Positions 19,506-31,429 of a DNA stretch of 64,000 nt are shown here, in pieces. Source of the stretch: Juglans regia (taxonomy: Eukaryota > Streptophyta > Magnoliopsida > Fagales > Juglandaceae); the NCBI RefSeq assembly GCF_001411555.2, contig NC_049912.1, positions 17,220,341 to 17,284,340 on the forward strand, given 5' to 3'. Position numbers and translations under genes: made by a program. How positions within the stretch are numbered: the first letter of the stretch is position 1; each line of letters starts with the position of its first letter. The notes beneath the pieces were generated by a model that saw only the letters and a program-made list of their open reading frames with translations, ran no database searches and was not told the origin of the DNA.

Positions 19506-21415
19506 ACCAGCATGTCATCACACACAAGCAACTTACGCATAAAACTAGTAGGCACACAAAATCTATTCATTCTAAACAAGTACCAATCTAGTTTATAGAA
19601 CTTACCAAAAGATGCATTCTCACATGTTCCATACACACTAGCAAAGTCATCATTATTAGCATGCAATTCCTTATCATATTCAAATCTCAACAATTTCGCA
19701 TCTAAAATGAAGACAAGGACATACCTTCTTGCTAAAGCATCAACCATAAAATTTTTCATACCTTGTATATATTTGAATACATGAGGAAATGTCTCAATAC
19801 AATCCTCCCGCTTAGCATGCATTCTAGTCAACAACTTACCTTGTCCCTTTAAGTGTGTCAATGACTCTTGTTTTTCCAAGAAAGGTCGATTAAGAATTGT
19901 CGCACCTGGCATAAAATCAATGTAGTGTTCTATCTCCCTAATAGGTGGCAATCCACAAAAGACACCACTAGGAAACATGACCTCATATCCCTGCAACAAA
20001 GAGACAACAATACTAGGCAAACATACGTCAAGTCCGTTAGGATTAAGACTCGCCTTAGCACAAAAACTCACTTTTCTCTTTGTTTTTCTCTCACTTTCTT
20101 CACACTCTCTTTTCTTTCCACTCTGTTTTTCTTTTTCACTCTCTTTTTCATAATTACTTTTCAACTCATTCTCTCTTTTGCTTAAGGTTTTAGTCTCACC
20201 CTCTTCTTTTTTCTCTCTCATTTTTCTGTCTTTCTCCATTTCGGTCTCACTGTTTCTTTTCTTCTCAATCTCACATTCACTCTTTCTTTTCAGCACAATC
20301 TCACTTTCACTCTCACCTTCACTCTTACTATTAAGCTCATTCTCACTTTTTCTTGAGGTTTCAGCCTCACCCAAATATTTTCCCTTTGGTGGTTCGGTCT
20401 TCTCCTTTGCTACAACTTGATCATTTTTGTCCCACTTTGGTTTCCAAGAAGTGCTAGAAACCGAAGTATACCTTGATGTATCATTTCCTTTTAGCCGTCT
20501 CTCCACCTTCATAGCCATGTGCACCATGTCCTCTATCTCCTCATAATGTTGCAACTCAACTACATTGGCTATCTCCCTATTCAACCCCCTCAAAAATCTT
20601 TTCATTATGGCCTCCTGATCCTCCACAACATTAGCCCGAATCATAGCCACCTCCATCTCCTTATGGTAGTCCTCTACACTCCTAGACCCCTGTATAAGAT
20701 TTTGTAAATTTTGGTAGAGGTCTCTATAGTAGTAGCTAGGTACAAATCTCCGCCTCATGATAGCTTTCAACTCTCTCCATGTTTCTACAGGCCTCTCAAA
20801 ATTCCTCCTCCTATTGGATACGAATTGATCCCACCAAATAATCGCATAATCAGTGAACTCAATTACAGCCAATTTCATCTTTTTCTCCTCAGAGTAATTA
20901 TGACAATCAAACACCAACTCTATTCTTTTCTCCCACTCTAAATAAACATCAGGGTCAGTTCTACCTTGGAATGATGGTATTTTCATTTTGATGCTTCCAA
21001 GGTTCTCATCTACTCTATCTCGACCTCCTGAGTTTGCCCTAAGGCCTCTTCCATGCCTAACTCTTCTATGTCTACCGAATCCAACTTCAGATGTTAGCAC
21101 TTTCACATTCTCACCATACTCTCCATTCTCATACCCATTCTTAATATTAGGCTCACGTCGCCTCCTATCTTTCTCTCCTTGCAGATTTCTAACCATTACT
21201 TCTTGATTATCCATACTATTCCTCACTTCACCTAACACCAAGTTCAACCGCTCAAACTCTTGTTGCATGGCATGCAACACAAAGGTTGAGTTATCTGCTC
21301 GCCCCCTTGGTGATGAGCAACTCCGATGAGACATTACAAGGTGCTGCACAGATGTTAGTGGTAAAAAAGAAAACCTCACACACTCCCTTACGTGTTTCAA
21401 CTCGAATAATGGCAC
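19484..21415 (-). CDS. Chimeric gypsy ORF: Gag joined to RT, RNase H and integrase edges
   Basis: An open frame of 643 residues. Residues about 130-310 are a Retrotrans_gag core (GRTDPDVYLEWEKRIE, IWWDQFVSNRR, WRELKAIMRRRFVP, GLNREIANVVEL). Residues about 340-470 are Ser/Glu/Lys-rich low complexity where a zinc knuckle and protease would be expected; neither is visible. The segment GLPPIREIEHYIDFMPGAT is the N-terminal edge of reverse transcriptase. It jumps directly to the RNase H end (LTHLKGQGKL, VDALARRYVL), skipping the catalytic core, and ends in the integrase N-terminal zone (FYKLDWYLFRMNRFCVP). The long frame has stayed open despite these deletions, fitting recent activity of a deletion derivative. 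Parts before residue 30 may be leader. Confidence 0.8.
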   Translation of the reverse strand: MPLFELKHVRECVRFSFLPLTSVQHLVMSHRSCSSPRGRADNSTFVLHAMQQEFERLNLVLGEVRNSMDNQEVMVRNLQGEKDRRRREPNIKNGYENGEYGENVKVLTSEVGFGRHRRVRHGRGLRANSGGRDRVDENLGSIKMKIPSFQGRTDPDVYLEWEKRIELVFDCHNYSEEKKMKLAVIEFTDYAIIWWDQFVSNRRRNFERPVETWRELKAIMRRRFVPSYYYRDLYQNLQNLIQGSRSVEDYHKEMEVAMIRANVVEDQEAIMKRFLRGLNREIANVVELQHYEEIEDMVHMAMKVERRLKGNDTSRYTSVSSTSWKPKWDKNDQVVAKEKTEPPKGKYLGEAETSRKSENELNSKSEGESESEIVLKRKSECEIEKKRNSETEMEKDRKMREKKEEGETKTLSKRENELKSNYEKESEKEKQSGKKRECEESERKTKRKVSFCAKASLNPNGLDVCLPSIVVSLLQGYEVMFPSGVFCGLPPIREIEHYIDFMPGATILNRPFLEKQESLTHLKGQGKLLTRMHAKREDCIETFPHVFKYIQGMKNFMVDALARRYVLVFILDAKLLRFEYDKELHANNDDFASVYGTCENASFGKFYKLDWYLFRMNRFCVPTSFMRKLLVCDDMLVCWVTMV

Positions 21416-21784
21416 TCTACTCGTGTTTCACTCTTAATGGCTTTTTCTCGATAATAGTCTCACACTCTCTTGCCTTTTACCTCAATAGTTTTTCCACTCA
21501 AGTTCTTTCAGAACTAAATGAACTCAATCAAGACAAGGCAACCTTGTTTTATCCCAACTAGTAATTAGATTCAGGAAACAAGAACAAGAGAAACATGAAG
21601 GAATAAAAATGACACGAGAATCAATGAAGTTATACGAATGAAAGAGTAACAATAAGACAAGATACCAACTTGAGTGATGTACGCAGCAGCCCCTTTGATG
21701 ATAAGGTTCAATCAACAAATTTCTTTTTTTCTCATTGTCGTAACTATGTAGCAACTTTGAATATGCTACCTTCTCTTCTCTTCA

Positions 21785-21886
21785 ACTTCTTCTTTTTTTT
21801 TTTTTTTTTGGAATTTTCTTTTCTTTTCTTTTCCTTTCCTTTCTTTTCTTTTCTTTTCTTTTCTTTTCCTTTCTTTTCTTTTCTCT
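21785..21886. repeat. Polypyrimidine microsatellite
   Basis: A run of T followed by (TTTTC)n and (TTTCC) variants within the 5' untranslated part of the gypsy element. Open frames there are Phe/Ser repeats without meaning. Confidence 0.9.
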
Positions 21887-22206
21887 AATTCATCCACAAA
21901 CAGCAATATTCAATTGTGAAAACCAACCAATTGAATTCAAACACACAAACATGGACAATGAAATAGAAAAGAATCAATGGAACGACACTCCAAGCAATTG
22001 ACAAACTTAGAGATGCAGGAAACCCTAGAATTTTGAAACCCTAGGTGATGCAAATTTCAGCCAAACCCAAAACCCTAAGAATTTCGGCAGCCTACTTTTT
22101 GTTTCAATTTTTTTTTTTTTTTGGCAACCCTAGAACAATGAAGCCCTAGAATTAAATTTAAGGATACTAAAATTAAAAGATAGAATTAGACCTGATTGGA
22201 AACCTT

Positions 22207-22219
22207 GCTCTGAATACCA
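22207..22219 (-). promoter_or_regulatory. Primer-binding site of the gypsy element
   Basis: Minus strand reads TGGTATTCAGAGC, matching initiator Met-tRNA complementarity with one extra T. It lies two bases inside the 5' LTR. Confidence 0.8.
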
Positions 22220-22221
22220 AA

Positions 22222-23028
22222 TGATATGAACCCGCGGGAATGAAATCCCTTGAACCCACAGTCAATTTGAAAACTTCCCAAGAAAGCCAAAATCAAGTCA
22301 AAGGATGGAGAACCTAGACCCGATGAGAACTTGTTTCAAGAACCTAGATTATATTAAAATCTAGACCCGTTGAAGAACCCGTCTCAAGAACCCAGATTAC
22401 AAAGGAGGAACGCCACAAAGGTTGTGATTTACCTTTGATAAGTTCAAAAGTTCAATTAAGAACAAGAGGAGTAAAACTCAACTCACAATGAATAAATTCA
22501 TCAAATTTCATAAACTTCATAATCTGATTAGAATGAGGCTACATAGAATATTTAAAGGAAAACCTAATGAAACCCTAGCCAAAATAAACCCCCCATCTTC
22601 CAAAAGTGCCCCTGGATGAACAGTGCCGCGGCTACAGTGCCGTGCTACAGTACTCGGCTACAGTAACCCTAACCCTAGTTCAATAAAATAATAACTTTCC
22701 CAACATGCCCTTGCATAGGCCCCCTTAAGTGCTTCCCATAATAAACTCAATTATTCTAAACTAATAAAATAAGTTCTTTAAATGAATTAAATAAGTTGAA
22801 ACCCTTCAAGAGCCCAAAGCCTTTAAGTCTTGTCGTTGCCTTCTTCCGTAGCTGATCAAATGAATTAAAACAGGATCCTCATCCTTCAAGCCCCATCTTG
22901 AATGTTGGCCTCTTGCTAAACTTATCTCAGTTGGATTGCATCAATCTTTACATTGTCTCTTTGATCTTCTTGGCCCATCTGGAAGTTGCAAATGATCTTT
23001 AAGACTAGGCTCATCTTGGTTCCCATCA
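22222..23028 (-). repeat. 5' LTR of the gypsy element
   Basis: The 807-bp upstream LTR in the element's reading direction, same TG...CA termini as its partner. It carries ACCCTAACCCTAG-like sequence near 22665-22678, reminiscent of telomere-type motifs in the same form in both LTRs. Confidence 0.93.
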
Positions 23029-23033
23029 CATTG

Positions 23034-23715
23034 AAGTCATCAGACAATGTATCCGTAAACTATTGAAGTACTATATATAATGCGTCTAATGAAAATTATA
23101 AATCTTAATGGAAGTTATATTGTTATTTATATTATTAGAACCAATATATATGATTTTACATTACTTTAATAAATCTTGATAATTTGCCCTCGATCTAAAA
23201 TATAAAAGCCAAACTGTACGTTTATAGTAAAATAGTGATAATCTTATGATCATCACTTGCACCAGACATAACTTCATTACAATTATGTACGAATCCTATC
23301 AATTTCTATTGGTGTGGATTTGTAGGAAAATATTAAATTTGAACAAATACTGTAGTATCTACGTACGTGACGTGCCGACTATGTGTATGTTTGAGATTGC
23401 GATGGATAATATAACTTTTAGCTTAATGCTTATAGTTTCAGAGTTTTAAAGGTGTTGTTTTTAAGGTCCGAACTATTACGATCCAGCATTGTTGGCCACC
23501 ACATGTCCCAAATTCATGCTCCCTATCGCTTGTGCTGCCATTTCATCGCATTTTTCACATGAGTGATGCTATGTATAAATTTTAAATATATAAGTTTTGT
23601 ATAAGTTTTTTTATAAAAATATGAGCCCATCAAGAAAAAGTGAATCTTTCACACTTTTTCATCGTGAATTCTATTCTTTTTATAAAGAATTTGCACAAAA
23701 ATTGTGCATTTGAGG
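23034..23715. other. AT-rich intergenic sequence
   Basis: No gene is supported. From about 23564 to the hAT insertion there is sequence starting GTGATGCTATGTATAAAT that looks like MITE debris; the hAT element at 23724 seems to have inserted into it. Confidence 0.4.
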
Positions 23716-23723
23716 CTTGTATA

Positions 23724-24533
23724 AAGGGATGAATTCGGTTCAGTTCAGTCCAGTCGATCCGAAAGGAGTTTTTGGGACCAGACCGAACCCCTTCAGTTTA
23801 GGATTTTCCCACCTTGAATTAGACCGAACACCCATAAGAACCGGACCGGTATCTATCGGTTCAACCCAATTTTTTTCGTCTTTTGTGTTTTGCAAATAAT
23901 ATATAAAAAAATTATTTAAATTACTAAAATTAAAATTAAATGAATTATTAATATAGATTATGTAACTAACTAATTAAAAATATTTAATTATAATTATATT
24001 TATGATGTTGATAGTTATTACTTACTAACTTAGATTTTAGTATGTATAATTATTAATAATGTCCTATATTAAAAAATTAAATTCTAATATTTTATAGATG
24101 ATTAATGAATATTAAATAATTTCATTGTACATAAATTATTCATATTTACTTGCAACTTAAATATTTAAAAATAATTACCTAATTACTTTAATTAAGTATA
24201 AATAGTAAAGTATGTATGAATGTATTATGTATCTACATATATTATGATATGATTTATGATACATTATTAATTGATAACATATATTATTTAATATTTTATA
24301 TGGTCAATAATAATAGATAAGATGAAAATTACATAATTAACTTATAAAATTATTATATAAAATAATATATTATATATAAAAAAATATTTTAAAAATATAT
24401 ATATTAATTTGGTCCAAAAATCACATATCCCAAGATTGGACGTCCCACAAATGATAGACCGAAACTGATAACAAAAATTCTCAAATCGTCCGATCAAATT
24501 TTTCTGGTCCGGACTGAAAATTCTTCGGTCCTC
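23724..24533. mobile_element. Non-autonomous hAT element, GGTCC-rich family (copy 2)
   Basis: An 810-bp element flanked by perfect 8-bp duplications, CTTGTATA, at 23716-23723 and 24534-24541. The left end reads AAGGGATGAATTCGGTTCAG and the right end, reversed, GAGGACCGAAGAATTTTCAG: decayed versions of TAGGGGTG-AATT ends. Subterminal GGACC/GGTCC motifs and an AT-rich centre match copies 1 and 3. Ends are more eroded than in the other copies. Confidence 0.75.
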
Positions 24534-24761
24534 CTTGTATATATAATTTCTCTTCACATATACGGTTCAGTATATGAGTATTTTATATTACTATAAAAGA
24601 AACTCACACACCCTCCCATCCAACCACGATTTTCTAAGCATACCGGTCTATATTCTCCTATTTTCTTCCCTTTCTTAGAATTTCAATAACAATCATATGA
24701 GTTAGTACGGATTAAATTATAAATTTATAAAATAAATTTAACCTACGTGTATATATATATA

Positions 24762-25085
24762 TCTCCTATATATTAAAAGTGCCTATCCTCGTATGAACAA
24801 TAATGAATAGTATTTTTATTTGACATTTTTTATTCCGCATATATCCCTATGTAACTGACTATTATTACAATTGTACCATTTTAAGTCTTCAATTTTACAG
24901 AAAAGTACATAAATAACTTACTATAATTACAAAGATTGCCTTTAAAAATCTTTTATCGTGTAGTATCTTCTAAAAGTTTTGAACTCTTTTAGTGTATTGA
25001 CAAAAATGATCCTGACATTTTTAGATGGGTTGGCGTGCATGCAGTATGACATAGTCACATAAGCTCATATGTATATATATTCTAG
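24762..25085 (+). mobile_element. Short Helitron candidate
   Basis: Starts TCTCCTATATATTAAAAGTGC after an A, a typical plant Helitron 5' end. A possible 3' end is CTAG at 25082-25085, with palindromic GCATGC at about 25037-25042 upstream. The 3' flank is G instead of the expected T and no strong hairpin is visible, so only the 5' end is convincing. Confidence 0.35.
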
Positions 25086-25798
25086 GCAGACAGTTGTTTT
25101 TGAAAAATGTTAGTCTTCCTGCTGGCTCTTGCTAGAATTTTTTTAATATTTATTTTTATTTGGTAATTAAAGAAATATTTTTTTTAATGATATTGTCTAT
25201 TTTTTAAAAAAATATATTGAAAAATGTTAAAAAAATGTATGTGAAGAAAAAGAAAAAAAATACACACACACATGAAATACACTAGGGGAGCCCTCAACAA
25301 AGCAGCGGTGGCTATAGAGCCACTTTTTTTTTTTGGAAAATTGCAGTCAGTGAATAGTATGTCTTGTTAGGAATAACGCTAGCTGTGTTATCATGTATAT
25401 ATTTATGAAGAAGAGTCAAAATTAAATTAGAAACAGCTAGCTAGCTAGCATATAATTATGTATATCGTGTGGTGATGATCAAATCATGCAGCTAGCTAGC
25501 TAGCATGCACATAATTGGTGAGTGAAACCAAATTATTCATTTCATATTGCGTTATTATTTGATATCTATCATATTTATGTTTCTATCCTTTCTGCCCTAT
25601 AGATCGCCATTTGCAGCGTTGATTGGTTTATTAATCCGACCTATACTACACGACTCACTAATCTTATTTCCATCCGACTCTTTGATTAAATAAACAAATT
25701 TGGATTCGTCAACTTTTAGTTACTACATACTGTACGACATTATACGCATGTTGCCATGCATATATTGGATAATTATATTTGATTATAACTTCAACATG

Positions 25799-25829
<31 letters not shown>

Positions 25830-26141
25830 TTTGCTTATAAACTTGATAATATTTATGTAAAAAATTGTGTTTATAAATTTGGTGATTTTAGATATGCAAC
25901 TCTCATGAGCTTGTCAATTGAATGGTAATTTTGTATGTTAGCTCATTTATATAAATAATGGTATTTTTAATTAGGCGTTGTTCAGAATCTACTTTTAAAG
26001 AACTTTTATTTAATTAATGAATTGTAACTATTGTATGCTTTTTCAAAGAGATTTTATTTTTGTATTGAATTTTTTTTCCTCCAACCGAACGCTACCTGCA
26101 AAAGGCATACGGGCCTTGGACGTATCCTCCTTACTAGTGTC

Positions 26142-26184
<43 letters not shown>

Positions 26185-27200
26185 GTGATGAAATGCCCAA
26201 TAAAATATATATAGATAGAAATAAAAATAACATAATTGCATTATTAAAAAAAAATATTTTCTTACAAATTTATAAATCATATAACAATAAAAAATTATAT
26301 TTTAAACCAAAACATTTTGAATACCACTTGAAAAATCAAATATTTTGGATAGAACTTTGCAAATAGAAAGTTAACATCGTTTTGGGAGACTATATTTTAT
26401 CGTTGTATGCCCATAATATAGCCGAACAGGAAATATTTGTGCAGAAAAATAATAACATATTTTATATGTTATTAAGAAATTGAAATTATAATAATTTTTT
26501 ATTTTCACACTCAACATTATTTTTGAAGTCGTTGACGGTTTGATGTTTAAAGGAAAATGTGTTTAAGAAAATATAAACAAAATCTAGAAGTTGACAAGAA
26601 CTTGAGCACTAATAACCTTTGTTGTATTAATCATAACAAAAATTAATCTTATTACATGTGTTGTATTAATTATAAGGAAAATTAATCTTATTTTCAAGGT
26701 CATGTAAGTTCATTCATGCATATTTAATTTTTGCAACAAACAAAACAGCAAATTGTGCAATTCAACCAATAGTCATGCACTTTAAAGCAGAAGAAAATAT
26801 ACACATTTAAAAAAATTAGAGTGTATATTAAACTTTCAATATCATATAAATTCCAAATAAAAAATTGCAAATCAATACTAAACCAAAAAAATAAATCAAA
26901 TATTTACACATCTGAAAATTTCCAAAAAAAAAAAAATATTACATAAGATAAATAAGACTTCACAAAATGATTGTTAAGAACAAATAAACGATTACAGGGA
27001 GGACAAAAAGATGTTAAAAAATAAAAAGATCAAACAAAACAATGGAAAGCTAAAAAAAAACCTTAAAACTAAATGACAGAGAATTCTAATTCTTTCATAT
27101 TTACATAACATCACAATTTTGATACTTTCATGTTCATATAACAGCATTTGATAGTTAATAAATAAAAAATTCAAACAAATCAATGATCAAGGGTTTTTTT
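25086..27200. other. AT-rich intergenic sequence with microsatellites
   Basis: No gene is supported. It contains palindromic (CTAG)n clusters at about 25436-25450 and 25490-25505, an (ATT)n run at about 25801-25830 and a (GT)n(AT)n run at about 26142-26181. Confidence 0.6.
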
Positions 27201-27208
27201 TTTTTTTA

Positions 27209-27598
27209 TCAAACTGTTAATTCCAATACAAAGAACACAAATGAAGAAGATTTTCGTCAGATGATGGAATAAGACCAATTTGTTCTTCTTTCATTTGAAG
27301 ATTATCACTGCAGGCAATTTCACTAAAAAACTCCATCTTCTCATGAAAACCTTCATCATCTAAATTCCTTTTTTTAGAACAAACAGAATAACAAATGTTG
27401 TCCTTTATTCTATTGCAAGAATATATCACACAACAACCATAACATACAAACCAAAGCATACACCAGGAACCATCAATCTTATCAAACTGTTAATCCCAAT
27501 AGAAAGAACATAAATACGGAGGATTTTCATCAGATCATGAAATAACACCATAACAATTTCCTCTTTCATTTGAAGATCATTACTACATACAACTATGG
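27209..27598 (-). repeat. Gene-like segment duplicated in tandem
   Basis: Two related blocks of about 120 bp, at about 27209-27325 and 27480-27598, both starting TATCAAACTGTTAATNCCAATA and containing TCTTTCATTTGAAGAT. On the minus strand they give short related peptides containing NLQMKEE. The protein of origin is not recognised. They could be exon fragments captured by a Helitron, since Helitron-like ends flank the region, but that is inference. Confidence 0.55.
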
Positions 27599-27599
27599 T

Positions 27600-29100
27600 A
27601 AAACATTTCATCATTTAAATTCTTTTCTTTTGGAGCAAACAAAATGACAGGTCAAGATATAAAAACTTTAAATTGCTAAATATAACTAAAAAAATATTGC
27701 AGCATAAGAGACAAAAAAACAGAACAACTACAAATGACACCAAAAAAAAAAAAAACTTCAAAAAGAAAGACAGCAAAAAATCACAGGTAAAAAAAAAAAT
27801 CAACATTGCAACAAACAATATACAAACAGGAAAAAAAATGACACCACATAACTAATATAATAATAATGAGCAATGAAATACAAAAAAATTCCAGTGTCTC
27901 AGACATGACGCTATCATTACAGTTAATTGCAACAAATGAAGTGCATCAAAACACTCACTTAAACCGGCCTTTAAAAATAAAAAACAGCTTTAAATCTTAA
28001 AAAAATAAAGTGAAATTTTCTTTCATGGTATAGCAAACAAAAAGAATCCATATTTTTCTTCCACAAACAAACAAATACTATCCATTAAATGATATAATAT
28101 CACAGTCTTTTAAAGTAAAAACAAAAAATCATATCTTTCATCAAAACTTCTACAAAGAAAAAAAAAATAACACCACAAACATGGGACGGCCGGAAAAAAA
28201 TCAATTTACCTCTTTTCAGAAGAACGAAGTGCATCATCGACAACGGAAAAGTAACAAAAAAATAAAAAAATGCAAGTCTTAAAGCAACATAAAAAATGCC
28301 ATAAAAAAAAAAACCATCACAAAAACCAAATCAAATCAAATCTTCAAACACGGCAAATAGAATCCAAATCACAATAATGCTAAATAAAAGTATTCTGTAG
28401 TTGCAAGGAACCTTTCGCATCGAATGGCTGCAAAACCCCACCCAAACCCCAATTGCATTCTGCAGAAAGTACCACAGACTGCAATATGACCATCTAAGTG
28501 AGGATTACCCTGCCATATTGATGGGGTTCCATTAAAGCAAAACCTACAGCCCCCTAAAAAGACCAAACTATCCCTATATAAATAGAAAAACACAACACTG
28601 CATTGTATCTGAAAAAAAATAACTTCACACAACTCAAACTCCACAAAACAAAATGAATCAAAATGAATCAAAGTTGAAAAGAAATTCCTTCAAAGAATTA
28701 AACCAATCAAGTACATAAATTCAAAGAGAAACAAAAATCAACAATAGAATCACAATTTATAAAAGTATTTTTATTAACAAATAAAAATATAGAATGTCTT
28801 TTCTAGTCCATAGTTAACAATTATATTTTCTATAGTTACTACAGAAAAATATATTTAGAGTACATGTTAGCATCCAACAATGGCTTTTTTTGTTGCGTTA
28901 TTCCCATCCTTTGTAAATCCTCCAAAAATGAAGAAGTTAAAAAATGCGTGAAACAAAAAACTAAACACATAAACCCATAATATACAAATCCACAACACAC
29001 AACCCAAATTCCTTCAAAAAACTAAACAATCAAGTGCATAAATTCAAAAAGGGAAAAAAAAAAGAAGCATGAACAGTTGAATAAAAAAATAAATGAAGCA
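27600..29100. other. A-rich sequence without recognisable genes
   Basis: Strongly A-rich on the + strand with many A runs. Short minus-strand open stretches are Phe/Leu-rich artefacts of composition. Confidence 0.55.
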
Positions 29101-29109
29101 AAACTTAAA

Positions 29110-29368
29110 AAATGCATGAAAGGAAAAGGCATAGAGAGAGAGTTAAAACCTAAGAATAAAGGTAGAGAGAGAGAGAGACGGTTTTAGTTAAAACCAATGC
29201 ATGTATCTAGAGAAAGGAAAAGGCAAAAAGACCAAAATACCCCCAGTTAAACGGACAAAAATGCTAAAACAGAGGGATAAAAATGAGAAAACACACACAA
29301 AAAGGGCAGCTACACGGACGACAAAAATCACCATTCATGGCTATCCACACTTATTATATATGGTATGA
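29110..29368 (-). mobile_element. Helitron-like 5' end block, copy A
   Basis: On the minus strand this starts TCATACCATATATAATAAG at 29368, after an A, then GTGTGGATAGCCATGAA and a GTAGCTGCCC segment, ending in GA-rich sequence with GACGGTTTTA. TC start after A and the TATATAATAAGTGTGG context resemble plant Helitron 5' ends. Closely similar blocks end at 31406 and 32164. No Rep/helicase gene is seen. Confidence 0.5.
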
Positions 29369-29822
29369 TAAATTAATAATCACATGTTATAACGAAATAG
29401 TTGAGAAAAGCAAACCTTAAAGTAAAACTCTAATGTGAATACTATTGTTAGAAACCCTCTACAAAAAAATAAACAAAGTGTTAATGTCACACAATGAATA
29501 TATTCACAATAAAAAATAATAAAATAATGCAAACAAATTACAAAAAGTTGTAAAAAAGAGGATACCAACCTGAAATAAAGACCAAAACCAGTTAGTCATC
29601 ATAACATCAAATGACATAGACAACAATTTAATAAAACAAAAATAATATAAAACATTTATATACAGGAAATCTATTTATTAAAATCAGTTCCATACTATGT
29701 ATTAATTTTATAAATGCAATTATAAAATTATAACAAAAAATCACTAAAGATTTATACAGAAATGAAAAAAACTTAAAAACACAATCCTCAAACTAAATAG
29801 CCCAAGAAATTTACATGAAGTG

Positions 29823-30930
29823 TAGAAAATTAATAACGCACATGCAGTGCAGAAAAAGCCAGAAAAACCACAACATGCAAGCAAATAACATACAAAAAGA
29901 AAGCAAATAGAAAATTAATAACACACATGCAGTGCAGAAAAAGCCACAAAAATCACAACATGCAAGCAAATAACATACAAAAAGAAAGCAAATAATCAAA
30001 TATAAACTAACTTCCATCTAACTACACAACCCAGAAAAACCTATGACACACAACATGCAAATCTATAGGGCCCATCAAACATAAAAAAATATATTATTTT
30101 TTTCAAAAACATTTGAATAACAAAAACAAAGAATAGAAAATAACTCACAACATGCAAATCTACTGGGAAAAAAAACAACAAAGACAAACCCAATTCTGCA
30201 AATAACAAATGCGAAGAGAGAAAACCTAAACTCAGAGAACTCACAACATCCAAGTCTACAAAAAAAACAAAAAACCGTTAAACAACCAAAAAATCGAAGA
30301 CAAACCATCAATGAGGAGAAAAAAATAACTCACAACATGCACATCTACAAAAAAAATCAATGAAGACAAACTCAATGCTACAAATAACAAACCCGAAGAG
30401 AGAAAATCCAAAACAGAGAACTCACAACATGCAAATACACAACAAAAGAAAAAAAATCCATCAAACAACCAAAAAAATTATATCATTTAAAAAAACGAAA
30501 TGAGAAGCAAAAAAACCGAGCTCAAACAACATGCAAACCCACAGGACAACTCACGACATGCAAATCTGAAGGAAAAAAAAATCAAACCACTAAAAAAACT
30601 CCATTTCTTAAAAATTTGTAAATAACAAAATCACAAAAAAAAAAAAAAACAGCAACGAAACCGAAAACACGAAAAAATAAACAGCAAACAACATTAAAAA
30701 AAAACCTAACAAATCAACGAAAAAATATATTTTTTCACAAAAAACACAAAAACCCACAACATGCAAGCCCGCAACATGCAAATCTGAAGAAAAAAGTTAA
30801 TTTTTTCGTAAAAAATAAAAAAATACAAAAGACTCAAAACATCCAAACCCACAACATGCAAATGTGATGAGAAAACTTTATTTCCTCGCAAACAAACAAC
30901 ACCCAACATGCAAACCATGTAAAATCTCCA
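29823..30930 (-). repeat. Degenerate array with ACAACATGCAAAT motif
   Basis: The + strand carries CACAACATGCAAATCT-like motifs about every 85-100 bp (for example near 29870, 29955, 30048, 30146, 30332, 30424, 30551, 30757 and 30850). The first two units, starting at 29823 and 29908, are near-identical 85-bp tandem copies; later ones are diverged. Minus-strand open stretches here are Phe/Cys-rich and repeat-derived. Confidence 0.65.
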
Positions 30931-31406
30931 AACGAATGACACCCCCGAAAAGAACTCAGCAAACTGTTGTAAAATCCCCAAACCAGCAGCTCCGAAAAGG
31001 GAAAAAAATCGAAAAAAACAAACCAGAGAGAGAGCGTCGCTTTCGGGGAAGAGATAAGTCATGACAAGATGATTTAGATGCAGACAGAGAGAGAAGACAG
31101 AGCGTCGCTTTCGGATAAGAGTAAAGAGAGAGCTTTCGAGAAGGGAAAATGCAGAGAGAGTTAAAGTGGAACAATAAAGGCAGAGAGAGAGAGACGGTTT
31201 TAAGTTAAAATCGATGTATATATCTCGAGAAAGGAAAAGATAAAAAGTTTAAAATACCCCAAAAGACCAAAATACCCCTAGTTAAATGGACAAAAACACT
31301 AAAACAGAGGGATAAAAATGAGAAAACAAACAAAAAAAGGGGCAGCTACACGGAGCATGACAAAATCATTGTTCATGGCTATCCACACTTATTATATATA
31401 GTATAC
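30610..31406 (-). mobile_element. Helitron-like block, copy B
   Basis: About 800 bp repeated in the next block. Internal landmarks on the + strand: TTTATTTCCTCGCAAACAAACAAC near 30880 shortened to its core CCTCGCAAACAAACAAC, GAGAGCGTCGCTTTCGG near 31030, GACGGTTTTAAGTTAAAAT near 31190, and the terminal TATCCACACTTATTATATATA before 31406. The terminal TC is altered to TG in this copy. Confidence 0.5.
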
Positions 31407-31429
31407 AAAAAAACTCTATCTCTTAAAAA

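Larger units (their letters stand above)
18065..23028 (-). mobile_element. Young, internally deleted Ty3/gypsy element
   Basis: A 4.96-kb minus-strand LTR element flanked by the 5-bp duplication CATTG (18060-18064 and 23029-23033). LTRs at 18065-18870 and 22222-23028 differ at only about half a dozen positions by eye, so insertion was recent. A Met-tRNA primer-binding site lies at 22207-22219, and a purine tract complementary to TTCCCCCTCTCCT adjoins the 3' LTR at 18871. Coding content is gag fused to fragments of reverse transcriptase, RNase H and integrase; the catalytic cores are missing. It therefore needs another element's enzymes to move. Confidence 0.93.

Noticed and set aside
22660..22685. 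ACCCTAACCCTAG in the gypsy LTR as interstitial telomere repeat
   Set aside because: Only about two units and present identically in both LTRs, so it is part of the LTR.
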